A DNA stretch of 25,412 nucleotides from contig CAXKVR010000523.1 of NCBI GenBank assembly GCA_964058845.1, positions 1 to 25,412 of the forward strand, given 5' to 3'. Under the pieces are notes generated by a model. The model had not been told where the DNA came from and did not search any database. It was given only the letters and a program-made list of their open reading frames with translations. Shown here one piece after another: positions 1-10,131 of the stretch; the stretch's first letter is position 1, and every line of letters starts with the position of its first letter. The translations under genes were made by a program, and so were the position numbers. The DNA is from Carex sylvatica. Taxonomy: Eukaryota > Streptophyta > Magnoliopsida > Poales > Cyperaceae.

Positions 1-2967
1 GTGTCGAAAACTGCTCTACTTTCTTGAGAACTGCTCTCAAGTAAGTCTGTTTTATGTAACTACCATTTGTACCTATACCTGCACCAGTCAGCTTCAATTT
101 GGTAGAAGCTCCTACAAACAGAATGATAGTAGTTATGACAAATCAAATGGTTGAATCAGTACTTTCAAGTTTCCACCTTACCTGGGAATATCATACTGTT
201 CAAGTCTACAGTTGTATCGGTTTGTACCTGGTGGTGCATCAAACTTCTAATGAGGCCAAAAATGCAAAAATTGGAAGTGGCTCTCAACAGTAAAACATTT
301 GTGCAGATGTGGTATTGTCAGTCTCAGTGGCTAATTAGGTGTATATATTAGTTCCATACCTATACTAAAACTGTCAATCCTTTAATAATCTTCACTTTAG
401 GTACTTCCTGTTGTATTTGGTGTTATTGAGACCTAGCTACGTTGTTATTTTGTACGAAGGAATTATTTAGTTAGTTGGCTTGCTGTTCTTTTTTCCTTAT
501 TAGGTGGTCGGCTGAGTTTGGAGCATCAAAGAATGGATCACCTGAGTTTCATGTGATGCTCGCTGATTTCATGTATACTGAGTCTCCTGAGACAGTATGT
601 TTGTATACAATTATATTTAATAGAGCTACATGCGCACTCCTCAATTCTGATTTTCTATTTTAGCTAGAACTCCATTTTGTTGTACAACCAAAAGTTATCA
701 TTGGTTTCATTTGATATTCTTACTTCCATATGTGAAATCATTTCTTTCTCTGTTTTACGCGGTACTCATTTAAATTGGGTAACTCGCGGCATATAACATG
801 GTTCCAAAAGGAAATATGAATAATTGTCAGACTAAATTGTAAGGTTGAACACTCAAGGATGAAAGTCGAATCCTAATAAAGCACAGGGATAGTTAAATGG
901 TTACTTCTTTTCCCATCTTTTTGTGTAAATAAAGTAGATATGTCCTGATGTGAAAAAAGTATATAAATAGGCGAGACCTTAATAGTTTTCTTTATTTCTA
1001 GGATATGGCAAAAGTCTCAAGCCACTTTGTCAGAGGAAATAACCCTAAAAAGTTTGCCAAGACTATTGTCAACTTCATGAGCAAGGTAAGACTCAAAAAA
1101 TTAACTTTGGTGCTGCATGCAGGCATCCTATGTGATGATGTTCCAGACTTCCAGTATTAACTTGTGTGAATCCGTTTTGCCAACTATGTTAATATATTGT
1201 TAACTCCTTGAAGTTTCCAACATGGTCAGTGACTCAGTGATATATAATCCTACTGGTGTGCTTCACTGGTTGGGAGGACAATTAATGACATGGTATCTCT
1301 CTGAGTTATCTATTTCATTATAATATTTTATTTTAACAGTGTTACCCAGAGGAAGATGATGTGGCAATTGCACGTGGTGTCTTAATGTATGCTCCTTTTA
1401 TTTTCATTTGACATGCACATGTGTACCAAAATCATATTGCAAAACTGATGTTACTTTTTTAATTTCCTTCCTTTTTTCCTTGAAAGGTATCTTTCACAAG
1501 GGAATCTAAGAGATGCAAACATCCTTATGGATGAGATCAAGCAGCAGCTTGAGTTGGATGAACTCGACTTACCAGAATCTGAATTAATGCAATTCATTGA
1601 GTATCTTTTGCTAACGTAAATATTCAAATCGGTATTCTTAGATTAAATCCGTTCTTTGTAGTTTTCTGCACGCATCATTATTATCCAAAATGCCCAAGCT
1701 ATCTTCCATCTTAATAATTCAGGGAGAAATACAGAGGCTTAGTTTTGGCATTTTAAAGAAAAAATTACTAGGGGTGATGAGAGATAGTAACAAGTTTTGA
1801 GCTGTTATCTTCATTTGTTTCTGATTTGTTTGTGTATTTGTGGGTGGTAGGTTGGAAAGAGATGCATATCCAGTTATGAAAGTTTTAAGGCAGAGCTTCA
1901 AATCAAGTATTGATCGCGACCCTTTGTTTGACGAGGTAACAAAAAGTGGCATTAAATTTACTTTTAAAAGAAAACCCTCCTGATGTAACAATTTATTAAA
2001 TTAGTTACGCTTGGTTGATAAACTTATAGAGAAACAGTTATTTGGCTTTATTTTCTGTGGGAGTGGGGGATTGTACTGAGGAAAAATGAATACCTATTTT
2101 GTGGTGTAAAGTGTCAACTGTAACCAAGAGAGAGAAAAAGGAGGAGAAGAATAACAAAATAATTTTTTGAGACACTACTCTTTCTTTTTTGTTTACTGCA
2201 ATATTAATATTTCCTCATTGTGCAGTCTTTAGATGAAATTGCCGAAAAATTTTACAACGTGAAACGTAGATCTGGTGGCTTACAAGGTCTTTTAGGCGAT
2301 CTTTTTAAGGTATAAAATTCTTGATATGGGATGTGGTTTAGTACTCGAACCCCTTTTTTTTCCTTCTTTGTTTTTACATACTTTTCCCTAACCATTTGTT
2401 GTAAATTGAGAGATCTAATGACTAATCATCATAGCTGCGAATAAGCAACTTCATCTGCATAGTAAAATTTGCACATTACAAGTGGAGGAAAATCGTGTAG
2501 TTAATGGATTAACTACCCTCGTTACTTCAGTCAACTATTTGTTCGTTGAAAATTTTCTCAATACAAGGCCAAGGTCCTAGCTATGAGGAATCTCGGCTAG
2601 TATTCATTGCACGCATTATGTAGACTGTTCCATATTTGTTACTATACTTAGTCTTGAAACCAAACTTGAGATCCTTTGCTGTGCTCACACTTTTACATGC
2701 TTGATAACCTTTTTATTGAAATTTCAGGGACAAACCCAACAAGGAACTCCTAAAAACCTATGATAATTGGTTCAAATGCCTTACCGTTCCTATTTGGGAA
2801 CAAGTTTGTTAAGAAAATGCTTTTGGATTTCATTTAACCTTCACCATCTATCTGAACTGCAATCCCTAGTCTTTACTATCATCTGGTATCAATCAGTTGT
2901 GCTGATGTTTTCAAATAATGCATGCTGCTTTTCTTTTGTCATTTCTTTTTAGATGCCAATGATGTGA
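1..2967 (+). CDS. GET4: GET4 (Golgi-to-ER traffic protein 4 homolog), 3' part, 8 exons
   Basis: GET4 (TRC35/DUF410 family) is the cytosolic alpha-solenoid partner that, with GET5-type proteins, passes tail-anchored membrane proteins to the GET3 ATPase for insertion in the ER. The exons I can join in phase are 1-40, 504-594, 1002-1085, 1340-1386, 1487-1615, 1851-1935, 2226-2309 and 2953-2967 (stop TGA 2965-2967). All have GT-AG borders and they give about 190 residues. Seen motifs, in order: [81 protein letters not shown] and a C-terminal GDLFKM. These follow the conserved order of plant GET4 proteins, which are usually about 320 residues, so the N-terminal 40% lies upstream of the window. The final exon codes only five residues. 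All phases match with no stop or frameshift, so the gene looks intact. Exon borders are inferred without transcript data. Confidence 0.94.
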
Positions 2968-3430
2968 GATGCATTTGCTATTATTGAGTTATGTCGGCGA
3001 CTTGTTGAGTTGCATACGTGGATTGATGATATGTCTACTCAGCAGTTATACTATTTAAAGAGCTAGGTATGTGCTTGAGAAGCAGGCAGTTTTGCAATTG
3101 ATGTACAATTTGTTGTCACATTAATGTGTAAGTAGTAAACACTATGCATTAAGCGTTAAGCTCCTTTTGATAGGACTAAATGAAAAGCATGTCAAGTACT
3201 TTGATTTTAATTACCTTATTTTATTTATTATTATTTAGAATAAGGTTGAAGTACCTTTACTTTTCATGCCTATTAGTGCTTCTTTAAAATATTAATATTC
3301 TTTTTTGGAAATAGGTGTTATGTTGCAAAAATATGAATACGATTATCATATCATGGAAATGGTGAATGTAATTTACAAAATTATCCATATGATTTGTCTT
3401 TTGTATACAATTTTTGGGGAGAATTGTTGG
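2968..3430 (+). other. GET4 3' UTR and downstream spacer
   Basis: AT-rich sequence directly after the GET4 stop codon. It has no ORF of note and no recognisable repeat. The first part must be the 3' UTR. I see no clear canonical AATAAA within the first 400 bases, so the cleavage site cannot be placed. Confidence 0.5.
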
Positions 3431-3659
3431 TATACCTATTAAAACATTCTAAATTATATATTTTTTCCATCAAAACACTTAATTTTTTTATTTATTCATT
3501 TTAAATCTGAGTAATTATTGTCATACCCATCAAAACTTGAGAATTGCTCATTTCTCCATTAAAAACAAAACTTTCTCATTTCTCCTTTTTTAATCTAATT
3601 TTAAGTTTTTATTTGAGCTTATTGTTTATCTTTTTATTTTAAGATGAAAGGATTAATTT
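3431..3659 (+). repeat. Left arm of a diverged inverted repeat flanking the TE nest
   Basis: This AT-rich segment is matched in inverted orientation by 11326-11498. The best core (about 58 bases ending near 3650, around TTTTATTTTAAGATGAAA) has about 86% identity by eye. The outer ends also pair: TATACCTATTAAAACATTCT here, TATACCTATCAAAAACTTCT in the reverse complement of the right arm. The left arm has about 55 extra bases inside, apparently a partial duplication. It may be the terminal inverted repeat of an old DNA transposon into which the LINE inserted, or one of two independent insertions of the same repeat. I found no target-site duplication. Confidence 0.6.
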
Positions 3660-3942
3660 GTTGAGTTTGTTCATTTTCTATGATTTCATAGAAATTGATT
3701 TACGGGCTGAATAAATTATTGTAGTCAATTTGGCATTCGTTGTTTTGCAAAATAAAACTTAGCAGTGAAGAAGATGATTGTCAATTTGTCACTCTACTGA
3801 TACAAACTCGGTTTTTTCTATCAATACAAATTCTGTAATAGTGCTTGGCTGTACCTTGGATCACGGCTGTCCTTGGCTTTTTCTGCCAATAAACATACAG
3901 CAGCATGACCTCCCTTGGATCACGGTTGTCCTTGGCTGTACC
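3660..3942 (+). other. Spacer with a short direct repeat before the LINE
   Basis: No gene. A 24-base direct repeat (CCTTGGATCACGG-Y-TGTCCTTGGCT) occurs at 3854-3877 and 3913-3936, 59 bases apart. It lies immediately before the first recognisable LINE coding sequence. It could be a local duplication at the truncated LINE 5' end. The exact 5' end of the LINE cannot be set. Confidence 0.55.
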
Positions 3943-4992
3943 CAATCTCAATTTCCCGTAACCTATCTTGGAATGCCCCTGACAATTACCAAACCAAGGA
4001 AATGTGTATGCCTCTGGTGGGAAAAGTTGAAAGGAAGCTAGGAGGTTGGAAAAGTAATTAAGATGTTATGGAGAGGGGGTAGATTAGAATAGGTTAGATC
4101 GGTTTTGTCCTTAATACCAATCTATCACATGACTTGTTGTAAGCTTCCTCAATGGGTTATTATGAGAATAGACCGAGTAAGAAGAGCCTTTTTATCGGGG
4201 AAAAAATGAAGTGAGAGTGGCATTTCCGTAACAAATTGGCCTACAGTATGCATTCCGAGGAATTGTGGAGGGCTAGGAGTATCGAATCTAAAGCTGGTCA
4301 ACATTGCTTTGCTCTTGAGGTGGTGGTGGAAGGCATGCCACGAACCGGCTAGCCTTTGGTCGATTACAATTCATGAGGCTCTACGAGCGAAAGGACAACA
4401 CAAGAACGAAGTGAAAATATGGAATGTAACTGGCTCATTTTTCTGGATTCATTTAAATAGCATTAGGCACATATTTAGTTGGAGCACCACATGGGAGATA
4501 CGAGACGGTAAGTCCATCTCCTACTGGTTTGACTCGTGGCGGGGGCTCCCAAGGGCAAGTACTAGAGTGCCAACTGCACGGAAGCCAAACATAGCACTAT
4601 GTGAGGCGTGGCCAGTGATCCAAAACATTAATCCAAATGAAACGCTTCAAGCTGAGGAAATAGAATTCACGAACGATATCGATCGGATAACCTGGAGGTG
4701 GGAAAAATCCGGACTGTACACTTCTAAGTCAGCATACAAGATATTGGCTGAAGGAGGGAAGGTAAGATGGTTTTACAAGGCAGTTTGGAAGTGCAAAGCC
4801 CCGCCAACAGCTAGGATATTTACATACCTAATGCTCCAAGGTATAACGCTCACGAGGGACATGCTATGTAGAAGAGGAATGAATCTGCCTCTAAACTGTG
4901 CACTGTGTGATAATTGTCTAGTGGAGTCCTCTTTTCACGTGCTATTTTTATGTCCATATGCAACTCATGTGTGGTTTGAGGTAGCAAGGACC
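3943..4992 (+). pseudogene. LINE (L1-type) reverse transcriptase C-terminal region, left part, truncated and frameshifted
   Basis: Translation in shifting frames gives a typical plant L1 RT C-terminus: FPVTYLGMPLTITKPRK (3948 on), then GKVERKLGGWKS, IPIYHMTCCKLPQWVIMRID, RRAFLSGKK, NCGGLGVSNLKLVNIALLL RWWWK. The rest is a long open stretch from about 4261 that contains SAYKIL, VWKCKAPPTARIF and the zf-RVT knuckle CALCDN...ESSFHVLFLCPYATHVW. Endonuclease and the RT catalytic palm are absent, so the copy is 5'-truncated, as is usual for LINEs. In-frame stops occur near 4053 and 4206. The coding sequence is cut at 4992 by a hAT insertion and resumes at 10538. The open frame running past 4992 to 5109 reads into the hAT and is not LINE. 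Confidence 0.9.
4985..4992. repeat. Left 8-bp target-site duplication of hAT-1 (CAAGGACC)
   Basis: CAAGGACC at 4985-4992 is repeated exactly at 10530-10537, directly outside the two ends of the hAT element. Eight bases is the hAT-superfamily duplication length. Reading the LINE across one copy keeps the LINE frame. Confidence 0.95.
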
Positions 4993-5013
4993 CAGTGTTT
5001 TAATAATATGTTT

Positions 5014-5092
5014 TTATTCGGTATTCGAAAAGCCACCGAATACCGTATATACAGTATGCGGCCGCATATTCGGATTTATATATTCGGATTAT
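5014..5092. repeat. Left subterminal ATTCGG-type motifs of hAT-1
   Basis: Several copies of ATTCGG or its complement CGAAT occur within 80 bases of the left end (near 5016, 5023, 5036, 5069 and 5085), in both orientations. They match the motif family in the right arm. hAT elements commonly carry such short repeats next to the TIRs; binding by transposase is inferred. Confidence 0.75.
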
Positions 5093-5148
5093 CAAATAAA
5101 AAATTATAGACATTAACTCTAATAAACATAGATAAACATAGATAAATA

Positions 5149-5153
5149 TTACA
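5149..5153. repeat. Left 5-bp target-site duplication of copia (TTACA)
   Basis: TTACA precedes the 5' LTR and recurs at 10127-10131 right after the 3' LTR. Five bases is the duplication length of LTR retrotransposon integrases. It fixes the outer ends of both LTRs. Confidence 0.95.
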
Positions 5154-5317
5154 TGTTGAGATTTATGTGTGTTTATTGCATTATTAGAAGTTATAGAGTT
5201 ATATTGGTAAGAAAGAAATTATAAAGAATCGTAGTGTTACGAATGAAAAATGTAACGCCTATATAGGCCCAAAAGAACAAAGGAATCAATACAATTCATT
5301 TTTTCTAAAAATCCACA
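5154..5317 (+). repeat. copia 5' LTR (164 bp)
   Basis: It starts TGTTGAGATT and ends CCACA, the usual TG...CA pattern. A TATA-like box (CTATATAGG, 5260-5268) sits in its second half, preceded by AACG and followed by an A-rich stretch. It would be the RNA polymerase II promoter of the element. The partner LTR is at 9963-10126. Confidence 0.96.
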
Positions 5318-5330
5318 TGATATCAGAGCC
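5318..5330 (+). other. copia primer-binding site
   Basis: TGATATCAGAGCC directly follows the 5' LTR. It equals the usual plant copia site complementary to initiator-methionine tRNA (TGGTATCAGAGC) with one change at the third base, G to A. Confidence 0.88.
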
Positions 5331-5357
5331 TTAAAAACATAAACCTAACCCTAGTTG

Positions 5358-5433
5358 CTACAGTATCGCGCCGCTACAGTACCACGACGCTACAGTAACC
5401 GGTTCGCTACAGTACCGTGCCGCCACTACAGTA
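5358..5433 (+). repeat. Five CTACAGTA repeats in the copia leader
   Basis: CTACAGTA occurs at 5358, 5374, 5390, 5407 and 5426, with a period of 16-19 bases. The spacers are GC-rich (for example TCGCGCCG, CCACGACG). This is the untranslated leader between primer-binding site and gag, where packaging and dimerisation signals of retroelements lie. Function here is unknown. Confidence 0.85.
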
Positions 5434-5756
5434 ACCGCGCTGCTCCTCTCATCTCTTCCGCTGCTCGGTCTTCTCTTCTTCTAGAATCGATCGGCCACCA
5501 AAGGTAGCCTCTTTGTGTTGATTGGCTAGCGTGGAGGGCCTCTACCCCACGATACCCGAGAAACAAGTTTGGATCGGGGTTTAATCGGATTTTGAACTCG
5601 AATCTTGATGAGATAGATCAAGATCGGGTTAAGAAGAAGAAGAGAGAGAGGGAGATGATGTGGATCTCGATCTTAACAGTGTAAGATCGGGTCTAAGAAA
5701 GTAATAGAAAAGATTCGGACTTGGATTGATACGTGAGGCGTAGATTTGACAGATCA

Positions 5757-6335
5757 ATGTCAGAGGAGGAGATTGGGAATGCGTTTGCGAAGGCTTGCGC
5801 GAAGCTGGCCTCTGATGAGATGGCTGTCATGGTGCAACGAGCGTTGGCCGTGTACCAAGCTTCTGTTGAGAGCAAGTTGAAAGTGTAGAAGGTTAAGCTG
5901 CCACCTATCGACATGAGGCTCGAAGGGCCAGCTACGTACTTGACTGAGGAGGAGAGCCAGATTAGGCTACAAGCTAAGGCAGCAGGACTTCCAAGAGTGA
6001 AGTCAGCACTAGCGGTCTCCAACTCATATCACACAGGTAACACAGGGTTCAGATGTGAGTCTCGACGGTGTTACATATACGGTGAGGTAGGTCACCTGAA
6101 ACAGACTTGTCCTAAGTCACCTAAGAAGCGAGATGCAGGTGAAAGGGGGCAGTTTGGGAACTGTGAACATGGCCGTGGGGGCCAAAGAGATGGAAGAGGA
6201 GGCAACCGGGTAAATTTGATGGTTGCAAAGGAAGAAAAACAAGCTATTGTGGGGTTATCCGAGGAGGATCTGATCATAGAGATAGTCAGGAGGAGGCAGA
6301 AAAGAGCAAGTGAGGGAAAGAGTGCGGTCACTGAC
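5757..6335 (+). pseudogene. copia gag remnant: internal deletion, in-frame stop, damaged zinc knuckle
   Basis: The likely start is ATG 5757 (MSEEEIGNAF...), with an amber stop at 5886-5888. The same frame continues with KLPPIDMRLEGPATYLT, which is the start of the gag domain, and then jumps directly to EEESQIRLQAKAAGLPRVKS, normally found just before the zinc knuckle. The roughly 200 residues of capsid-like sequence expected between them are missing, so I infer an in-frame deletion near 5943. The knuckle at 6069-6110 reads CYIYGEVGHLKQTC. The CX2CX4HX4C pattern is broken because a tyrosine stands where the second cysteine should be. A Gly/Arg-rich basic tail (RGGQRDGRGGNR) follows. Such a product could not form normal particles or bind RNA in the usual way (inference). 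Confidence 0.85.
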
Positions 6336-8513
6336 ACACTTGCTCTTGCCTCTATACCCACTACTAGATCATCAGATTGGATAGTAGACTCTGGTGCATC
6401 TCGCCATGTGACTGGTGCTGTTAGGGAGTTTTATTCCTATACTCACCTAGCAGTCCTAGATAGTATTCAGACTGCCGATGGTACGGTCCAACCCGTGGTT
6501 GGTAAGAGTACTGTGAGATGTACAGATTCAGTGACTCTGACCAATGTGTTGCATGCTCCTTCCTTTCCCGTAAACCTGGTATCCATTAGTGCTATTATTC
6601 GTGAGCAAAAATGCATCGTAACCTTTGATATTCCGACGATGGTCTTTCAGGAGAAGGGGACAGGTCGGATACTTGGGACTGGCACATGGCGTGATGGGTT
6701 GTGGTACATGGATAAAAAAGTGATGGACACAGCGCTGGCATCTATGGTCGATAGAGTGGGGACAGGAGGATATGGGGTGAGTGTGGAGGATGAGTTGCTT
6801 CTGATTCATCGGCGGATGGGGCACTATTCCTTCAGCCTACTGGAACGTCTGTTTTCATCAAAGTATGAGAAAGCTGACAAACAGAAACTTATGTGTGATG
6901 GATGTGAGTTTGGGAAGCATACAAGGAGTTTGTATGTAAGCTCAGGAAGTAGGATTTCTCATGCCTTTGACCTGGTACACTCGGATGTATGGGGGCCTTG
7001 CTCAACAACTTCGATGAATGGGTATAGATTTTTTGTGACTTTCATCGATTGTTATTCTCGTGTCACATGGTTGTACTTGATGAAAAACAAGAATGATGTA
7101 CTTGCTTGCTTCAAAGATTTTCATAAGGCGGTTCAAACTCAGTTTAGTGCTGTGGTGAAGGCGCTAAGATCCGATAATGGGACTGAATATACAAACAAGG
7201 CATTCGAGGAGTATTTGTCAGTTCATGGGATACATCATCAGACCACGTTCTCTTACACACCAGCACAAAATGGAGTGACAGAGAGAAAGAATAGACACTT
7301 ATTAGAGGTAGCCTGGTGCATAACGATCTTCATGAATGTTCCGAAATATTTGTGGGGACAAGCAGTCCAGACAGCCGCACAATTGATCAACAGAATGCCA
7401 TCTAGAGTGTTGGACTGGCAGACTCCGTGTGTGATGTTGAAAGAAGATAATGGAGGTATTATTCCTCCTAAGGTATTTGGTTGTGTGTGTTTTGTGAAAG
7501 ACAACAGACCAACAGTGGGAAAGTTGGATCCCAGAGCGGTGAAATGCATCTTTGTGGGTTACTCTGGTACTCAAAAGGGTTATGTGTGCTGGAGTCCGGT
7601 AGAGAGGAGATTGTTTGTGAGTATGGATGTTACATTTCGCGAGCTCCAACCTTACTACTCCTCAGATACTACATCACCCTTTGAAGACTCGCTCGATATA
7701 GGAGGTATGAGGCGAGAGGGGGAGAGTAGTAGTGATGATGAGAGGATGATGGTGAGTATGGGTGGTATTCCTTGCCCACTGATGGATTCGGCCAGGGTTA
7801 AGCCAGAAAAGGAGGATTCGGCTAGAGTTGAACCGGAAAAGGAGGATTCGGCTAGAGTTGAGCCGAAAAAGGAGGATTCGGCTAGAGTTGAACCGGAAAA
7901 GGAGGATTCGGCTAGAGTTGAGCCGAAAAAGGAGGATTCGGCTAGAGTTGAGCCGAAAAAGGAGGATTCGACTAGGGTTGAACCACAAAGAGAGGATTCG
8001 GCCAGGGTTGAGCTACAAAGAGAGGATTCGGCTGTGGGTGAGCCGGAAGTTGGGAGGAATAGGCCCGAAGGTGGTAGAACTCAGGCTCAGGGGGAGTCGA
8101 GATACCATGAGGTGTATGTGAGAAGAAATAAGCAGAGTGAGAGAGCCGTGCCTACAGTGTCACCTGTGCCAAGTCCCTTATCCCTGCCTACTCTGACTCC
8201 TGAGACACTTACACCATCCACCTCAGACTCAGAATACACAGGTGCTATGATTCCTCTCTCTACTCCTCCCACACCTCTATCAGTAAAAAGGACTCCTCGC
8301 GAGAATGCGGGCATTTCTCCTTACCGATATGGTTTTCCGCATGAGATTGCTCAGTTTGTCTCTTACTCACAGATATCACCGGTACATAGAGCGTTCATTG
8401 CATCATTAGACATTGTCTCTATTTCTAAGTGTTGGCAGGTTGCTAAAGAAGATCCGAAGTGGAAAACAGCCATACTAGAAGAGCTCAGTGTCCTTTGCAA
8501 GAACAAAACCTGA
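6336..8513 (+). pseudogene. copia pol, protease and integrase part
   Basis: This stretch is open up to TGA 8511. The protease active site is DSGAS at 6387-6401 in WIVDSGASRHVTG. The pre-integrase HHCC zinc motif follows (HRRMGH ... CDGCEFGKH, about 6804-6920). The integrase triad is visible: Asp at 6984 (HSDVWGP), Asp at 7173 (RSDNGTEY) and Glu at 7281 (NGVTERKN), spacing D-62-D-35-E, the normal DD35E arrangement. The integrase C-terminal region runs to about 7690 (VFGCVCFVKD, KCIFVGYSGTQKGY). After it comes an unusual charged tandem repeat (7785-8054) and a Pro/Ser/Thr-rich linker that leads to the first RT residues. The integrase itself looks undamaged. The frame is continuous with gag, as usual for copia single-ORF polyproteins. 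Confidence 0.93.
7785..8054 (+). repeat. 30-bp in-frame tandem repeat, nine units
   Basis: Nine consecutive 30-base units in the pol frame encode the decapeptide DSARVEP(K/E)KE. Units 1-6 are near-identical, 7 and 8 carry QRE, and unit 9 (8025-8054) has decayed. Unit length is a multiple of three, so copy-number change keeps the frame. It lies in the linker between integrase and reverse transcriptase. Confidence 0.96.
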
Positions 8514-9955
8514 GAACTTATGTCACTACCACCAGGCAAGAAGGCTGTTGGATGCAAGTGGATCTTCACAGTAAAATAGAATCCAGAGGGTCTGGTTGAG
8601 CGCTACAAGGCTCGACTGGTAGCGAAGGGGTACAGTCAGACCTATGGCATTGACTATGATGAGACCTTTGCACCTGTGGCCAAGATGAGCACAGTGAGGA
8701 CACTAGTTTCCATGGCAGTGAATGAGGGATGGCAGTTACACCAACTCGATATGAAGAATGCATTTCTTCATGGTGATTTGTTGGAGGAGGTGTACATGGA
8801 GGTTCCACCAGGGTTTGGCACAAACCAGACAGTGGGTAAGGTATGCAGGCTCAAGAAGTCGCTCTATGGGTTGAAGCAGTCCCCTCGGGCCTGGTTTGAT
8901 AGGTTCAGGAAGGCTATAGTAGGCATGGGCTATCAGTAAATCAATGCTGACCACACGATGTTTTCTCAACAACATGGTGGTCACATTACTATGTTAGCTG
9001 TGTATGTCGATGATATGATAATTACCGGGGATGATGAAGGGAAAATTGCACAGTTGAAAGCAAAATTGGAGAAGAAATTCGAGGTGAAGGATTTGGGACA
9101 GCTTAGGTACTTCCTTGGAATTGAGGTGGCTCACGAAGCAGAGGGGATTGTTTTATCCCAAAGGAAGTATGTCCTAGACTTGCTTACAGAGACAGACATG
9201 TTGGAGTGCAAGCCTGCAGTTTCTCCAATTGATGTGAAGACCAAGATAAGTGCAGAGGCAGGAGAAGAGGTTGATCGTGAGAGATACCAGAGACTGGTAG
9301 GCAAATTGATCTATTTGACACATACTCATCCCGATATCTCATTTGCAGTGAGCGTGGTGAATCGCTACATGCATGACCCTAGGAAGGGTCATATGGACGC
9401 AATGTATCACATTCTGAGATACTTGAAGAGTGCACCAAGGAAGGGCTTGTTTTCAGAAAGAATGGGAACATGAACATTGAGGGTTACTGTGACTCTGATT
9501 GGGCTAGTTGCCAAGATGACAGAAGGTCTACAGCTGGCTACTGCATGTTTGTAGGGGACTATTTGGTCTCTTGGAAGAGCAAGAAGCAGCCAGTTGTTAC
9601 GAGATCGACAGCAGAAGCCGAGTACAGGGCTATGGCATTAGGAGTTGCTGAGATGGTGTGGCTGAAGAGGTTGTTGGAAGAGCTCAAGGTGAATCACGGA
9701 GCTCAAATAAAATTATGGTGCGATAGCAAGTCAGCGATCAGCATTGCCAACAATCCTGTGCAGCATGACAGAACCAAGCATGTGGAGATCGATAGATTCT
9801 TCATAAAGGAAAAGCTAGAAAGTGGACTATTGGAACTGAGTCATGTAGCTACTGGAGATCAAGTAGCTAACTGCCTCACCAAAAGACTTAGCTCAATAGA
9901 TCTAGAAAGGTTTTGTGACAAGATGGGCTTGATGGATATCTTTTGCCCATCTTGA
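8514..9955 (+). pseudogene. copia pol, reverse transcriptase and RNase H part, with stops and a frameshift
   Basis: RT motifs, in order: GCKWIFTVK, ERYKARLVAKGYSQ, DETFAPVAKM, QLDMKNAFLHGDL, LYGLKQSPRAWF, and the catalytic YVDD at 9003-9014. RNase H follows: CDSDWA (Asp 9491), STAEAEYRA (Glu 9620), CDSKSAI (Asp 9722) and HVEIDRFFIKE, ending at TGA 9953-9955. Breaks: TGA 8511-8513 just before RT, TAG 8577-8579, TAA 8937-8939, and a net one-base loss (or two-base gain) near 9436-9448 that moves RNase H to another frame. No enzymatic product is expected from this copy. The RT catalytic core and RNase H residues are otherwise conserved, so the breaks look like decay after insertion. Confidence 0.94.
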
Positions 9956-9962
9956 GGGGGAG
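9954..9962 (+). other. copia polypurine tract
   Basis: GAGGGGGAG sits directly before the 3' LTR, overlapping the pol stop codon by two bases. Such tracts prime plus-strand DNA synthesis. Confidence 0.9.
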
Positions 9963-10126
9963 TGTTGAGATTTATGTATGTTTATTGCATTATTAGAAGT
10001 TATAGGGTTATATTGGTAAGAAAGAAATTATAAAGAATCGTAGGGTTACGAATGAAAAATGTAACGCCTATATAAGCCCAAAAAAACAAAGGAATCAATA
10101 CAATTCATTTTTCCTAAAAATTCATA
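9963..10126 (+). repeat. copia 3' LTR (164 bp)
   Basis: Same length as the 5' LTR, with 8 substitutions and no gaps. It starts TGTTGAGATT; its last two bases are TA instead of CA, a point mutation. The TATA box reads TATATAA at 10069-10075. It is followed by the TTACA duplication at 10127-10131. Confidence 0.96.
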
Positions 10127-10131
10127 TTACA
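10127..10131. repeat. Right 5-bp target-site duplication of copia (TTACA)
   Basis: Exact match to 5149-5153 on the other side of the retrotransposon. After it the hAT-1 sequence resumes. Confidence 0.95.

Larger units (their letters stand above)
5154..10126 (+). mobile_element. Ty1/copia LTR retrotransposon, 4,973 bp, complete outline but coding-defective
   Basis: Two 164-bp LTRs, a primer-binding site, a gag remnant, protease, integrase, reverse transcriptase and RNase H in copia order (IN before RT), then a polypurine tract. A perfect TTACA target duplication flanks it. The LTRs differ at 8 of 164 positions by eye (7 transitions, 1 transversion, no gaps). In-frame stops at 5886, 8511, 8577 and 8937, a frameshift near 9445 and a gag deletion make this copy non-autonomous. 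It sits inside the hAT-1 element. Short LTRs and total length fit compact copia lineages (for example Ale/Retrofit), but I do not assign the lineage firmly. Confidence 0.97.

Noticed and set aside
99..663. Small plus-strand open frames at the left end
   Set aside because: They overlap GET4 exon 504-594 and its introns and have no own family signal.
4309..5109. 266-residue open frame as one gene
   Set aside because: It is the LINE RT tail up to 4992 and then runs into the hAT left arm; the last 39 residues are read-through.
7674..8121. Repetitive open frames on both strands over the tandem repeat
   Set aside because: They are shadows of the 30-bp in-frame copia repeat; any frame stays open when a repeat unit without stops is iterated.
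5693..8984. Minus-strand open frames across copia
   Set aside because: They are antisense to the recognised gag-pol frame and show no protein-family features.
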